Shown: positions 26,896 through 35,655 of the stretch, one piece after another
Layout: each line of letters starts with the position of its first letter
Position numbering within the stretch: position 1 is the stretch's first letter
Notes under the pieces: model-generated
The model's database searches: none
Seen by the model: the letters and a program-made list of their open reading frames with translations, nothing else
Told to the model about the DNA's origin: nothing
From: Clostridia bacterium
GTDB lineage: Bacteria > Bacillota > Clostridia > Christensenellales > CAG-138
Assembly (NCBI GenBank): GCA_017438865.1
Contig: JAFRUN010000044.1
Coordinates: 19,903-83,902 of the forward strand
Direction: 5' to 3'
Length of the DNA: 64,000 nucleotides
Made by a program: the position numbers and the translations under genes

Positions 26896-26925
26896 AGTAT
26901 AGCAGAAACACCGGCAAAAACGCAA
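26896..26925 (-). promoter_or_regulatory. Candidate citC-citXG-lysR promoter
   Basis: Minus-strand TTGCGT, 18-base spacer, TATACT, giving a leader of about 115 nt before citC. Confidence 0.6.
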
Positions 26926-26977
26926 GAAGATTTTACAGATGATAGAGAATATCTATGAAAAAATATAAAAAATATAT

Positions 26978-27006
26978 TTGAAAAGATGCAGAAAAGCATA
27001 TATAAT
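26978..27006 (+). promoter_or_regulatory. Promoter of the hydratase-icd-citD operon
   Basis: TTGAAA, 17-base spacer, perfect TATAAT, in a very AT-rich patch. With the divergent promoter at 26896-26925 it fills the 305-base gene-free interval 26774-27078. Confidence 0.85.
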
Positions 27007-27078
27007 CAAAAACGGAGGCGACGCTGGTTTTGCGCCGCAAAACGAGATTCCAAATACAGTACAGGAGGAAGAAAATCG

Positions 27079-29322
27079 ATGATCCAGTATCACGCACAGG
27101 GCATGCTGTGGAAGAACGGCGCGCCGACGCCTGCGCCGGAAGACGTTGACAAGGCAAGCGGCCGCAGAGGGACGATCGCTTACCGCATCATGGAAGCGCA
27201 CAGCAGATCAAACGAGGGCGGCGTTATGCACATCCGTTTTGACGCGCTGGTCTCGCACGACATCACCTACGTCGGCATCATCCAGACCGCACGCGCCAGC
27301 GGGCTCAAGGAGTTCCCGATCCCGTACGCCATGACGAACTGCCACAACTCGCTTTGCGCGGTCGGCGGTACGATCAACGAAGACGACCATGTGTTCGGTC
27401 TTTCCGCGGCGAAGAAGTACGGCGGCATCTATGTTCCCGCAAACCAGAGCGTCATTCACTCCTACGCGCGTGAAGAGCTTGCGACCTGCGGCAACATGAT
27501 CCTCGGTTCGGACAGCCATACGCGTTACGGCGCACTCGGCACGATGGGCGTCGGCGAAGGCGGTCCGGAGCTCGTCAAGCAGCTCCTCAAGAACACCTAC
27601 GACGTGAAGCCCCCGGAAGTGGTGCTGTGCTATCTGACCGGCGCGCCCAAGAAGGGCGTCGGCCCGCACGACGTGGCGCTCGCGCTCGTCAAGGCAACGT
27701 TCGCGGACGGTCTTGTGAAGAACAAGGTCCTCGAGTTCGCGGGCCCCGGTCTCAAGAACCTCCCGTTCGATTTCCGCAGCGGCATCGACGTCATGACGAC
27801 CGAGACGACCTGTCTGTCCTCCATCTGGGCGACCGATGAGGAAATCGAAAAGTATTACGAGATCCACAAGCGTCCGTACGCATACGAAAAGCTCGAACCG
27901 GCGGAGGGCGCATACTACGATTCGATGATCACGATCGAGCTCGACAAGGTCGAGTCCATGATCGCGCTGCCGTTCCATCCCTCCAATGCGTACACGATCC
28001 ACGAGTTCCTCGCGAACGCGGACGAGATCCTCGCAAAGGTCGAAGCCGAAGCGGCAAAGAAGTTCCCGAAGGCGCATCTCGATCTGCGTTCGAAGATCAG
28101 CGAAAAGGGCGTGCTTGCGGATCAGGGCGTTATCGCGGGCTGCTCGGGCGGTCTGTTTGACAACATCGTCGAGGCGGCGGACATCCTGAAGGGCGGCAGC
28201 ACCGGCAACGGCTACTTCTCCTTCTCGGTCTATCCCACCAGCATTCCGACCTCTCTGGCACTCACCAGAAACGGCAAGACCGAAGCGCTGCTCGAAGCGG
28301 GCGCGATCATCAAGCCGTCGTTCTGCGGTCCGTGCTTCGGCGCAGGCGACGTTCCGGCAAACAACGGTCTTTCGCTCCGTCACACCACGCGCAACTTCCC
28401 GAACCGCGAAGGCAGTAAGCCCGGCGAAGGTCAGGTCAGCGTCGTCGCGCTGATGGATTCCCGTTCCATCGCGGCGACCGCGGCAAACGGCGGCTACATC
28501 ACCGCCGCGACCGACGTGGAATACGAGACCGAGCGCATCCCGTATGTGTTCGACGATTCCGTGTATGCAAAGCGCTGCTACAACGGCTTTGCGCATCCGC
28601 ATCCCGAAGAGGAGCTTATCCTCGGGCCCAACATCACCGACTGGCCCAAGATGTATCCGCTGACCGACAACCTGCTTGTGGAGCTGGCAGCGGTCATCCG
28701 CGATCCGGTCACCACGACCGACGAGCTGATCCCGTCCGGCGAGACCTCCTCGTATCGCTCGAATCCGCTCCGTCTTTCGGAGTTTGCGCTTTCGCGCAGA
28801 GTGCCCGAATACGTCGGACGCAGCAAGGCGATCGCGAAGGACGAAGCGGCGCGCCGCGCAGGCGAGAAGCCCGAAAAGCTCGTGAAGGCGCTTTCCGCGG
28901 TCGGCAATGCGGAGGAGCTTCTTCTGAACACCCAGTTCGGTTCCTGCGTGTTTGCGAACAAGCCGGGCGACGGCTCCGCGCGCGAACAGGCGGCGTCCTG
29001 CCAGAAGGTGCTCGGCGGCTTTGCGAACATCTGCTATGAGTATGCGACCAAGCGTTATCGCAGCAACTGCATCAACTGGGGCATCGTGCCGTTCACGCTG
29101 AAAGAGGGCGACGCGTTCCCGTACGAGGACGGCGATTTCGTGTTCGTGCCCGGCATCCGCGAGGCGATCGAGACCGGCAAAGAAGAGTTCCCCGCGAAGG
29201 TGATTAAAAAGGACGGCACGGTCGAAGACCTCATGCTGTATGTGAAGGGACTCACCGAGGATGAAAAGACGATCATCCTCGAGGGCTGCCTCATGAACTA
29301 CTACGCGGCACAGAATCAATAA
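27079..29322 (+). CDS. Aconitase-family hydratase (YbhJ-like)
   Basis: A 747-residue aconitase-superfamily enzyme, the length of E. coli YbhJ. Conserved elements are GSDSHTRYGALGTMGVGEGG, the Fe-S cysteine in GCSGGLFDN, the paired cysteines in SFCGPCFGAGDVPANN, and the swivel domain toward the C-terminus. A [4Fe-4S] cluster and dehydratase/isomerase chemistry on a tricarboxylic acid are therefore expected. Being directly upstream of NADP-isocitrate dehydrogenase strongly suggests that it serves as aconitase in the citrate-to-2-oxoglutarate branch used for glutamate synthesis; YbhJ itself has no firmly assigned substrate. The start has GGAGGAAG upstream and its own strong promoter. Confidence 0.88.
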   Translation: MIQYHAQGMLWKNGAPTPAPEDVDKASGRRGTIAYRIMEAHSRSNEGGVMHIRFDALVSHDITYVGIIQTARASGLKEFPIPYAMTNCHNSLCAVGGTINEDDHVFGLSAAKKYGGIYVPANQSVIHSYAREELATCGNMILGSDSHTRYGALGTMGVGEGGPELVKQLLKNTYDVKPPEVVLCYLTGAPKKGVGPHDVALALVKATFADGLVKNKVLEFAGPGLKNLPFDFRSGIDVMTTETTCLSSIWATDEEIEKYYEIHKRPYAYEKLEPAEGAYYDSMITIELDKVESMIALPFHPSNAYTIHEFLANADEILAKVEAEAAKKFPKAHLDLRSKISEKGVLADQGVIAGCSGGLFDNIVEAADILKGGSTGNGYFSFSVYPTSIPTSLALTRNGKTEALLEAGAIIKPSFCGPCFGAGDVPANNGLSLRHTTRNFPNREGSKPGEGQVSVVALMDSRSIAATAANGGYITAATDVEYETERIPYVFDDSVYAKRCYNGFAHPHPEEELILGPNITDWPKMYPLTDNLLVELAAVIRDPVTTTDELIPSGETSSYRSNPLRLSEFALSRRVPEYVGRSKAIAKDEAARRAGEKPEKLVKALSAVGNAEELLLNTQFGSCVFANKPGDGSAREQAASCQKVLGGFANICYEYATKRYRSNCINWGIVPFTLKEGDAFPYEDGDFVFVPGIREAIETGKEEFPAKVIKKDGTVEDLMLYVKGLTEDEKTIILEGCLMNYYAAQNQ

Positions 29323-29330
29323 CAAAGACC

Positions 29331-29356
29331 GTCGGCGGGGCGAAAGCTCCGCCGGC
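29331..29356 (+). other. Intercistronic GC-rich hairpin between hydratase and icd
   Basis: GTCGGCGGGGC-GAAA-GCTCCGCCGGC forms an 11-bp stem (with wobbles) closed by a GAAA tetraloop. No T tract follows, so it is more likely an mRNA stability or partial-attenuation element than a terminator. Confidence 0.6.
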
Positions 29357-29389
29357 GTTCGCGCATTTTAAAACAAGATGGAGGAACCT

Positions 29390-30604
29390 ATGGAAAAGAT
29401 CAAAATGACCACGCCGCTCGTCGAGATGGACGGCGACGAAATGACGCGGATCATCTGGAAGATGATCAAGGACGAACTGCTGCTTCCGTTCGTGGACCTC
29501 AAAACCGAGTATTACGACCTCGGTCTTCCGAAGCGCGACGAAACGCGCGACCAGATCACCAAGGACGCGGGCAACGCGATCAAGAAGTACGGCGTCGGCG
29601 TTAAGTGCGCCACGATCACGCCGAACGCGCAGCGCATGACCGAGTACAATCTGCACGAGATGTGGAAGAGCCCGAACGGCACGATCCGTGCGATCCTCGA
29701 CGGCACCGTGTTCCGCGCGCCGATCATCATCGACGGCATCAAGCCGGTCGTGAAGAACTGGGAGCTGCCGATCACCATCGCGCGTCACGCGTACGGCGAT
29801 CTCTATAAGGGCACCGAGTACCGCGTCCCCGAAAAGGGCAAGGCGGAGCTGGTGTTCACCGGCGAGAACGGCGCGACCTTCCGCGAGACGGTCTACGATT
29901 TCGAGTGCCCGGGCATTTTGCAGAGCATCTACAATAAGGATACCTCGATCACCTCGTTTGCGCATTCGTGCTTCAAGTACGCGCTCGAAACGAAGCAGGA
30001 TCTGTGGTTCTCCGCAAAAGACACGATCAGCAAGAAGTACGACATGAACTTCCGCAACATCTTCCAGGCGGTCTATGAGGCGGATTACAAGGAACAGTTC
30101 GAAAAGCTCGGCCTGACCTACTTCTACACCCTGATCGACGACGCGGTCGCGCGCGTCATCCGCAGCAAGGGCGGCTTCATCTGGGCGCTCAAGAACTACG
30201 ACGGCGACGTCATGAGCGACATGGTCTCCACCGCGTTCGGTTCGCTTGCCATGATGACCTCCGTGCTGTGCAGCCCGGACGGCAAGTTCGAGTTCGAAGC
30301 GGCGCACGGCACCGTCACCCGCCACTACTACAAGTACCTGCAGGGCGAGGAAACGTCCACGAACCCGATGGCGACGATCTACGCGTGGAGCGGCGCGCTG
30401 AAAAAGCGCGGCGAGATGGACGGTCTCGACGATCTCGTCGACTTCGGCAAAAAGCTCGAGGAGTCCTGCGTCGAAACGCTCAACGACGGCATCATGACGA
30501 AGGACCTCGTGAACCTCGTCGAGGGCATGAAGCCCACCGCGGTCAACACGATCGACTTCATCCGCGCGATCCGCGCGCGCCTCGAAAAGAAGCTGGGCGC
30601 ATGA
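29390..30604 (+). CDS. icd: NADP-dependent isocitrate dehydrogenase
   Basis: A 404-residue enzyme of the dimeric, eukaryote-like subfamily. It starts VEMDGDEMTRIIW and has KSPNGTIRAILDGTVFR (substrate loop), YIDDAVA-type metal site TLIDDAVARVI, YDGDVMSDM and the NADP-binding AAHGTVTRHYYKY. It oxidatively decarboxylates isocitrate to 2-oxoglutarate in the cytosol. GATGGAGG lies 6 bases before the start; a second ATG four codons upstream overlaps that site and is rejected. It overlaps citD by ATGA. Confidence 0.97.
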   Translation: MEKIKMTTPLVEMDGDEMTRIIWKMIKDELLLPFVDLKTEYYDLGLPKRDETRDQITKDAGNAIKKYGVGVKCATITPNAQRMTEYNLHEMWKSPNGTIRAILDGTVFRAPIIIDGIKPVVKNWELPITIARHAYGDLYKGTEYRVPEKGKAELVFTGENGATFRETVYDFECPGILQSIYNKDTSITSFAHSCFKYALETKQDLWFSAKDTISKKYDMNFRNIFQAVYEADYKEQFEKLGLTYFYTLIDDAVARVIRSKGGFIWALKNYDGDVMSDMVSTAFGSLAMMTSVLCSPDGKFEFEAAHGTVTRHYYKYLQGEETSTNPMATIYAWSGALKKRGEMDGLDDLVDFGKKLEESCVETLNDGIMTKDLVNLVEGMKPTAVNTIDFIRAIRARLEKKLGA

Positions 30605-30888
30605 AGATCGTAAAAGCGGCACAGGCGGGCACGGTCGAGTCCAGCGATATCGTGGTCCGGATCGAGCCGAACGAAAGCGGCGTCGAGATCCTTCTGACGT
30701 CGTCCGTGCAGCAGCAGTACGGAAAACGGATCGAAGCCGTCATCCGCGAAACGCTCAAGGAGCTCGGCGTCGAAGCCGCGCGCATCGAGGCGATCGACAA
30801 AGGCGCTCTGGACTGCACGGTGAAAGCCCGCACGCAGGCGGCGGCATACCGCGCCGCGGAGAGCACGGATTATCCGTGGAAGCAGTAA
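30601..30888 (+). CDS. citD: Citrate lyase acyl carrier protein (gamma subunit)
   Basis: A 95-residue protein matching CitD over its whole length: AAQAGTVESSDIVVRIEP at the N-terminus, SSVQQQYGKRIEAVI in the middle and DKGALDCTVKAR near residue 66. Ser14, the site of the dephospho-CoA-derived prosthetic group in characterised CitD proteins, is conserved in the GTVESSD motif. CitD carries the acetyl thioester exchanged for citryl by CitF and cleaved by CitE. It is translationally coupled to icd (ATGA) and followed by a strong terminator instead of citE and citF. The matching maturation genes citXG and citC are on the divergent operon. Confidence 0.93.
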   Translation: MKIVKAAQAGTVESSDIVVRIEPNESGVEILLTSSVQQQYGKRIEAVIRETLKELGVEAARIEAIDKGALDCTVKARTQAAAYRAAESTDYPWKQ

Positions 30889-30904
30889 CATACGGAACAA
30901 AAAA

Positions 30905-30941
30905 GCGGATCCTTTCGATCGAAAGGATCCGCTCCTTTTTT
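30905..30941. terminator. Strong bidirectional terminator after citD
   Basis: A perfect 28-base palindrome (14-bp stem from GCGGATCC to GGATCCGC) is followed by T7 on the plus strand and faces an A tract for the converging tldE transcript. Confidence 0.92.
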
Positions 30942-30945
30942 TGAC

Positions 30946-32226
30946 TTATTCTTCGTCCGTTCCCGCAACCGCAACGTTTTTCAGCAGGATCGCGTAGGGC
31001 CCGTCGTAACCGATCTCGGCGTAGCGATCCGTGGAGAATACGATATCCTTCTGCGACTCCAGGATGCTGCCGTTGATCGAGCCGCCGGTGACGGGCGTCA
31101 TCCTGCCGTTTTCGATCAGGTACGCAAGGCGGATCTCACCGCCGAAGTGACCGGAAAAGGCGTCCATCTCAAAGCCGGAGAACGTGACCGCCCAGAGGCA
31201 CGGGCGCTCCCGCATCTCCGCAAAAGACATGGTGCCGGGATTGTCGCAGGAGAACCTACGGTAGTTGCCCGTCGGTTCCGCGCCGAGGTAGCGGCAGAAG
31301 CGGTTCGATCCGTATGTGCTCAGCATCACGCCGTTTTCGATCAGCTTGCGGTCGCGCATCGGTATGCCCTCCGCGGAATACGGCGCAAGCGCACGCAGCG
31401 TGATCGTCACGCGTTCGCCGTTCGTTTCGCCCTGCACGTCGTCGCCGATCTTCCAGGTCGAATAGCCGGGATAGATCATATGCGCCGCAGAGCGGTCGCC
31501 GTAGAACCACAGCGTCATCATGACGTTTTCGTCGGTGAGGATCACGTCGTAATTACCGCTTTTCAGGATCTTCTGCGCCCGCGCGCGGTCGCGCACGAAC
31601 GTCAGCGCTTCCTTCGCCTGCGTAAAGAGCGCATCCGTGTTCAGATCGGTGTAGGCGAAATCACGGTACATTTCGACGTCTTCGGGCTTTTTCGCCTGCA
31701 CGACGTATTCGCCTTTGACCTCCGCCTCGGTCCACGCAACGTCCGTGCCCGCGGAGCTGATCACATGCACGCGCTTTTGGATCACGAAGATTTCCGCGGA
31801 ATTCAGGAATGCGTCCGTTTCGCAGTCCGCTTTGAAAAGCGCCGCCGCCATTTCGCCCGCGCTCTGCTCCGGCGCCTGTTCCGCCAGCTTGCCGTGCGCC
31901 TCGACAAGCGGCGCCCGTACCGGATCCGGCAATTCATAATACGGGTTCATCGCGAACTGCGCGGCAAAGTATGCGCCCTTGAACGCATCGAGCAGTTCGG
32001 CGTCGGTCATCTCGGCAAGCACCGTCACGTCGGTCGCGGCGCGCAGCTTTTTGCCGTCCTGTTCGTCCGTGCGGAACACGGTCACCTTGAATTTTTCCAC
32101 GTCTTTCAGGCGGCGGGTGTCGAGCTGCCGTTTCACGAAGAACAGCTCCGCGGTCCGCTCCCTGTATCCGTAAATGATGTAATCCGAAATGCCCGCTTCC
32201 TTCAGCAGCTTTTTGATTCGTTCCAT
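30946..32226 (-). CDS. tldE: TldE/PmbA-type subunit of the TldD/E metalloprotease
   Basis: A 426-residue member of the TldD/PmbA family without the HExxxH zinc motif, as expected for the TldE subunit. Family motifs such as TLRALAPYSAEGIPMRDRKLIENG, TYGSNRFCRYLG and GGSINGSILES are present. TldE pairs with TldD to form a heterodimeric protease that degrades unfolded or modified peptides in the cytosol. It lies 12 bases downstream of tldD with GAGGAGGAAAC before its start, and ends at the shared terminator after citD. Confidence 0.92.
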   Translation of the reverse strand: MERIKKLLKEAGISDYIIYGYRERTAELFFVKRQLDTRRLKDVEKFKVTVFRTDEQDGKKLRAATDVTVLAEMTDAELLDAFKGAYFAAQFAMNPYYELPDPVRAPLVEAHGKLAEQAPEQSAGEMAAALFKADCETDAFLNSAEIFVIQKRVHVISSAGTDVAWTEAEVKGEYVVQAKKPEDVEMYRDFAYTDLNTDALFTQAKEALTFVRDRARAQKILKSGNYDVILTDENVMMTLWFYGDRSAAHMIYPGYSTWKIGDDVQGETNGERVTITLRALAPYSAEGIPMRDRKLIENGVMLSTYGSNRFCRYLGAEPTGNYRRFSCDNPGTMSFAEMRERPCLWAVTFSGFEMDAFSGHFGGEIRLAYLIENGRMTPVTGGSINGSILESQKDIVFSTDRYAEIGYDGPYAILLKNVAVAGTDEE

Positions 32227-32238
32227 AGCGTTTCCTCC

Positions 32239-33648
32239 TCAGCCCAGGCGGATGCGCGCCTTCATGTACGCGCCGCCGTCGGAGACCTTCACCCATTCCT
32301 TATAGCCCTTGCCGCAGTAGCCGCCGCCGGCAAGCTGTACCTTTCCGCCCATCATCGAGACGGATTTCAGAAGGTCCGGCACATAGCCGGTCAGCACGAT
32401 CGGCGAGAACACCCTGCCGGTGAGCTTTCCGTCCCTGATCTCGCGCGCAACATTGACCATGCACTGGATGCCCCAGTTCTTCGGATCCTCCATGCCGCTG
32501 GTCGGTTCCTCGAGCAGGAATCCGTATCCGATCGAGGCGATCATCTCTTCCTTCGTGGCGTCGCCGCCTTCGAAGTATGTGTTCGTCATGCGTGTGTACG
32601 CCTTGCGCTCATAGCTTTCGCGGCGTCCGTTGCCCGTGGGCTTTGTGCCGAGCCGCATCGCGGACAGCGCGTCGCACATGCCGCGGCGCAGCACGCCCTT
32701 GTCAATGATGACCGTGTCGCCGGTGAGCGTTCCTTCGTCGTCGAACGCCCACGTTGCGCATTCGTCGACCGCCGAACCGTCGTGCATGGTGACCAAAGGA
32801 CTTGCCACATATTCGCCGATGAACTGCTTTGCCTGCGCGCGGTCTTTCACAAACATATCCATCTCCACGCCGTGCCCGAACGCCTCGTGAACGATCATGC
32901 CGGTGACCTCCGGATCGCAGACGCATTCGTACTCGCCGGGGATCATCGGTTCGGACCGCAGCAGATCGTTGAGCCGGCGGGTGACCTCGTCGACGTCGTT
33001 TTCGACCGCTTTCAAAAGCTCCGCGCCGCCGAGCAGAGAATAGCCCTGATAGCTGTTCTTGACCTCTTCCCCGCGCGAACCGAACGCGCCGACGCCCGCA
33101 GTTATCCACATATGCGTTTCATCAAGGTCACGGTGTTCGGACAGAAAGAGCTTGCGTTCCGCGCAGTAGGTCACATTACAGGCGATATCCATGATGTTCT
33201 CCGCCCGCATGCCCTTTTCGCGGATGCGGCGAATGAGATCGAGGATCGCTTCGTCGCCGACGTCCATCGGATCGATCTCATACTTCGCTTCCTTTTTCAG
33301 CACGGCGGGGGAATCGTCCGGGATTGCCGTCGGCATCGGCGTGATCCCTTCGGGCAGCGCCCTGCGCTCCGCTTCGAGACGCCGCTCCATTTCGGCGGCG
33401 ATCTTCGGGATCATCTCCTCCGAAAACGCGTTGATCGAATACTCCGCGCAGCCGGTTTCGTCGAACACGCGGATCACAAAGCCGTAGCCGCCGTCGCCCT
33501 CGGACGAGATCGTGATCCCGTTCCTGGAAACGCGCCACGAGCGGAAATGCTCGTCGGTCGCGAGCACCGAGGCGTAGGGATAGCGCTCACGCAGCGCCAC
33601 AACGAGTTTGCGAAGAGCGGGCTTCTGCGCGTCGAGTCGTTCAAACAT
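32239..33648 (-). CDS. tldD: TldD zinc metalloprotease subunit
   Basis: A 469-residue TldD with the active-site motif HEAFGH at 254-259 (HExxxH) and the later GGKVQLAGGGYCGKGYKEWVKVSDGGAYM segment. In E. coli TldD/TldE is needed for microcin B17 maturation and CcdA turnover; in Clostridia the role is general peptide proteolysis or unknown. AAAGGAGGT precedes the start. It is the third gene of a yhaM-CPBP-tldD-tldE operon. I see no small precursor peptide gene beside it. Confidence 0.95.
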   Translation of the reverse strand: MFERLDAQKPALRKLVVALRERYPYASVLATDEHFRSWRVSRNGITISSEGDGGYGFVIRVFDETGCAEYSINAFSEEMIPKIAAEMERRLEAERRALPEGITPMPTAIPDDSPAVLKKEAKYEIDPMDVGDEAILDLIRRIREKGMRAENIMDIACNVTYCAERKLFLSEHRDLDETHMWITAGVGAFGSRGEEVKNSYQGYSLLGGAELLKAVENDVDEVTRRLNDLLRSEPMIPGEYECVCDPEVTGMIVHEAFGHGVEMDMFVKDRAQAKQFIGEYVASPLVTMHDGSAVDECATWAFDDEGTLTGDTVIIDKGVLRRGMCDALSAMRLGTKPTGNGRRESYERKAYTRMTNTYFEGGDATKEEMIASIGYGFLLEEPTSGMEDPKNWGIQCMVNVAREIRDGKLTGRVFSPIVLTGYVPDLLKSVSMMGGKVQLAGGGYCGKGYKEWVKVSDGGAYMKARIRLG

Positions 33649-33669
33649 GGTTGTCGTTACCTCCTTTTT

Positions 33670-34575
33670 TCAGTCAAACAGGGGCAGCATGTTCACGGCG
33701 GAGATCGTCATCAGAACGAATCCCGCAAAGAACAGCACGCCGGATGCGATTCCCGCAAACAGGAACCGCTTTTTCTGGTGTGTTTCTGGGCTGATGAGCA
33801 TTGCGCCGAGCGTCAGAAGCATCGGGAAGCTGCAGCCCGCGATAAGATAGGTTCCGAGCAGCTGCACGGGCTGAACCGAGGCGAGCGCCGTGCTCACGTC
33901 GACGGTCGAGGGCAGGATGCTCGACAGCGCGCCCGCACCGACCGCGATCAGGTTGTTCAGAAAATGCAGCAGCATCGGAAGCAGAATGTTGTTGCGCTTG
34001 ACCATCAGAAATGCAAGGATCATTCCGAGGCAGGCGGTGTTCAGAAACCGCAGCGGCGACAGATGGAAGATCCCGAAGATGATCCCCACGACGAGCACGA
34101 TCGGCCAGTCGCGTTTCCAGCTTCTGAAGCTCGAAAGGATCGCGCCGCGCATGATCGCCTCCTCACAGATCGCGGGAAGGATCGTCGCGATCGGGATCAG
34201 AAGCAGCAGGTTGTTTCCGGAGTAGAGAAAATCGTTGAGCCCCTCGATCTCCTGCATCGACGAGGGCAGGATCGTCATCGAAAGACCGACGGCGACCATG
34301 CTGAGACCGTAGCCGCCCGCGAGCAGAAGCATCGTTCCGCCGAACTCGCGTCCGGTGATGCGGCGGACGGGGAAGACCTCTTTGAGTTTCACGCGAAAGA
34401 TCAGGCAATAGCCGACCGCAAGCGCGAGCATCATGAGCTCCGTTGCGGCGAGCCCCCAAAGTCCCCACGCGCGCTGCATCGCCGAACCGGCGAACAGCAG
34501 CGCGGCGATCGCGACCGCCGCAAGGATGAAGCCCGCCCACGGACGCAGCCGTTCCTGGTTTGTCAGTTGCTGCAT
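33670..34575 (-). CDS. CPBP-family intramembrane metalloprotease
   Basis: A 301-residue protein with about eight hydrophobic segments and the complete CPBP (CAAX/Abi) motifs: EEAIMRG (EExxxR-like), FGIFH, and HFLNN. These form the intramembrane glutamyl/zinc protease site. In bacteria such proteins mature peptides or confer immunity to bacteriocins. No bacteriocin-like gene is visible nearby. Its cytoplasmic tail after the last helix is short. It lies between yhaM and tldD. Confidence 0.9.
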   Translation of the reverse strand: MQQLTNQERLRPWAGFILAAVAIAALLFAGSAMQRAWGLWGLAATELMMLALAVGYCLIFRVKLKEVFPVRRITGREFGGTMLLLAGGYGLSMVAVGLSMTILPSSMQEIEGLNDFLYSGNNLLLLIPIATILPAICEEAIMRGAILSSFRSWKRDWPIVLVVGIIFGIFHLSPLRFLNTACLGMILAFLMVKRNNILLPMLLHFLNNLIAVGAGALSSILPSTVDVSTALASVQPVQLLGTYLIAGCSFPMLLTLGAMLISPETHQKKRFLFAGIASGVLFFAGFVLMTISAVNMLPLFD

Positions 34576-34590
34576 ATGCCCCTCCGTTTT

Positions 34591-35535
34591 TCAGTCGATT
34601 TTGAAGAGCTGGCGGTTGTCGAGCGCCCATTGCCGCTCGGAGAAGCCGTCCTTCGATACGCCGTCCAATGCGGCATCCATTTCGTACATCTTGCTGTCCA
34701 GAAGGTCACAGACGGAAAGCACCTCCGCCTCCGGGAACATCGGAAGCCGCGGGCTGCCGAACTCCGGCTTGCCGTGATGCGACAGGATCATGTGTTCGAG
34801 GAGCATCGCGGTCTTCGGCTCGATCATCGTGATCTCCGCGGCGGCGGCGACCATCGCCATGCCGACGTTGATGTGCCCCAAAAGCTGTCCTTCGGTCGTG
34901 TACGCGCCCGCGATGCCGAGCGTGTCCGCGTCGAGCTCACGGAGTTTTCCGATGTCGTGCAGAATCGCCCCCGCAAACAGCAGGTCCTTATGGAGCGAGG
35001 GGTAAAGCTCCGCAATGCGCTGCGCCAGATGCAGGACCGCGCAGGTATGGTGCAGAAGTCCGCCGCGCGTGGCGTGGTGGAGCTTCACGCCCGCGGGATA
35101 GATCAGGAGCTGATCCTTGTTCTCGCGCAGCATATACTGCACGATGCGCCTGAGTTCCTCGTCTTTGAACCCGCCCGCCGCGGCGTACAGCTCGTCGTAC
35201 ATCGCCTGCGGATCGAACGGCGCGGTCGGGATGATCCCGCTCATGTCCACGTTGTCGTCCTCGGTCGCCATGCGGATCCGGTCGATCTTGAACTGCTCGG
35301 TGTCCTTCCACACCTGCACTGTGCCGCGCACCTTAATGATATCGTTCACGTCGTAGGAGCCGTGCGTGATGCGCGAATAGTTCCAGAGCTTCGCCACGCA
35401 CTCGCCCTCACTATCCGCAAGCACCATGTCGAGGTATTCCGTGCCCTTCACGTCCGTGCGTACCGCTGCGCTCTTTACGAGACAAAAGCCCTCGGTCGTG
35501 CCGAACGCATCCTTGATCAATCGCATTTTACCCAT
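34591..35535 (-). CDS. yhaM: 3'-5' exoribonuclease YhaM
   Basis: A 314-residue protein, exactly the length of B. subtilis YhaM. An N-terminal OB-fold (about 10-95; VAKLWNYS, IIKVRGTVQVW) is followed by an HD domain with GGLLHHTCAVL, LLFAGAILHDIGK and HMILSHHGKPEFGSPRLP. It degrades RNA (and single-stranded DNA) from the 3' end using divalent metals. GGAGGATCG lies before the start, and a promoter with TATACT is 24 bases upstream. It heads a four-gene operon. Confidence 0.95.
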   Translation of the reverse strand: MGKMRLIKDAFGTTEGFCLVKSAAVRTDVKGTEYLDMVLADSEGECVAKLWNYSRITHGSYDVNDIIKVRGTVQVWKDTEQFKIDRIRMATEDDNVDMSGIIPTAPFDPQAMYDELYAAAGGFKDEELRRIVQYMLRENKDQLLIYPAGVKLHHATRGGLLHHTCAVLHLAQRIAELYPSLHKDLLFAGAILHDIGKLRELDADTLGIAGAYTTEGQLLGHINVGMAMVAAAAEITMIEPKTAMLLEHMILSHHGKPEFGSPRLPMFPEAEVLSVCDLLDSKMYEMDAALDGVSKDGFSERQWALDNRQLFKID

Positions 35536-35558
35536 GTTTCGATCCTCCTGTGCCTTTC

Positions 35559-35587
35559 AGTATAGCAGAGTTTTACGGAAATTTCCA
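35559..35587 (-). promoter_or_regulatory. Promoter of the yhaM operon
   Basis: Minus-strand TGGAAA, 17-base spacer, TATACT. Confidence 0.6.
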
Positions 35588-35594
35588 CTATTCG

Positions 35595-35624
35595 TTGCAC
35601 AAAATCCGTCGGATATGGTATACT
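35595..35624 (+). promoter_or_regulatory. Promoter of mnmG-rsmG
   Basis: TTGCAC, 18-base spacer, TATACT, 31 bases before the mnmG ATG. The -35 boxes of this and the yhaM promoter are only 7 bases apart. Confidence 0.75.
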
Positions 35625-35655
35625 GAACCGTCGAACAAACACGAAGGGGATTCTT

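Noticed and set aside
33670-34575. Bacteriocin maturation/immunity locus from CPBP plus TldD/E
   Set aside because: No small precursor peptide or export gene is visible; the genes sit in a housekeeping-like operon with yhaM.
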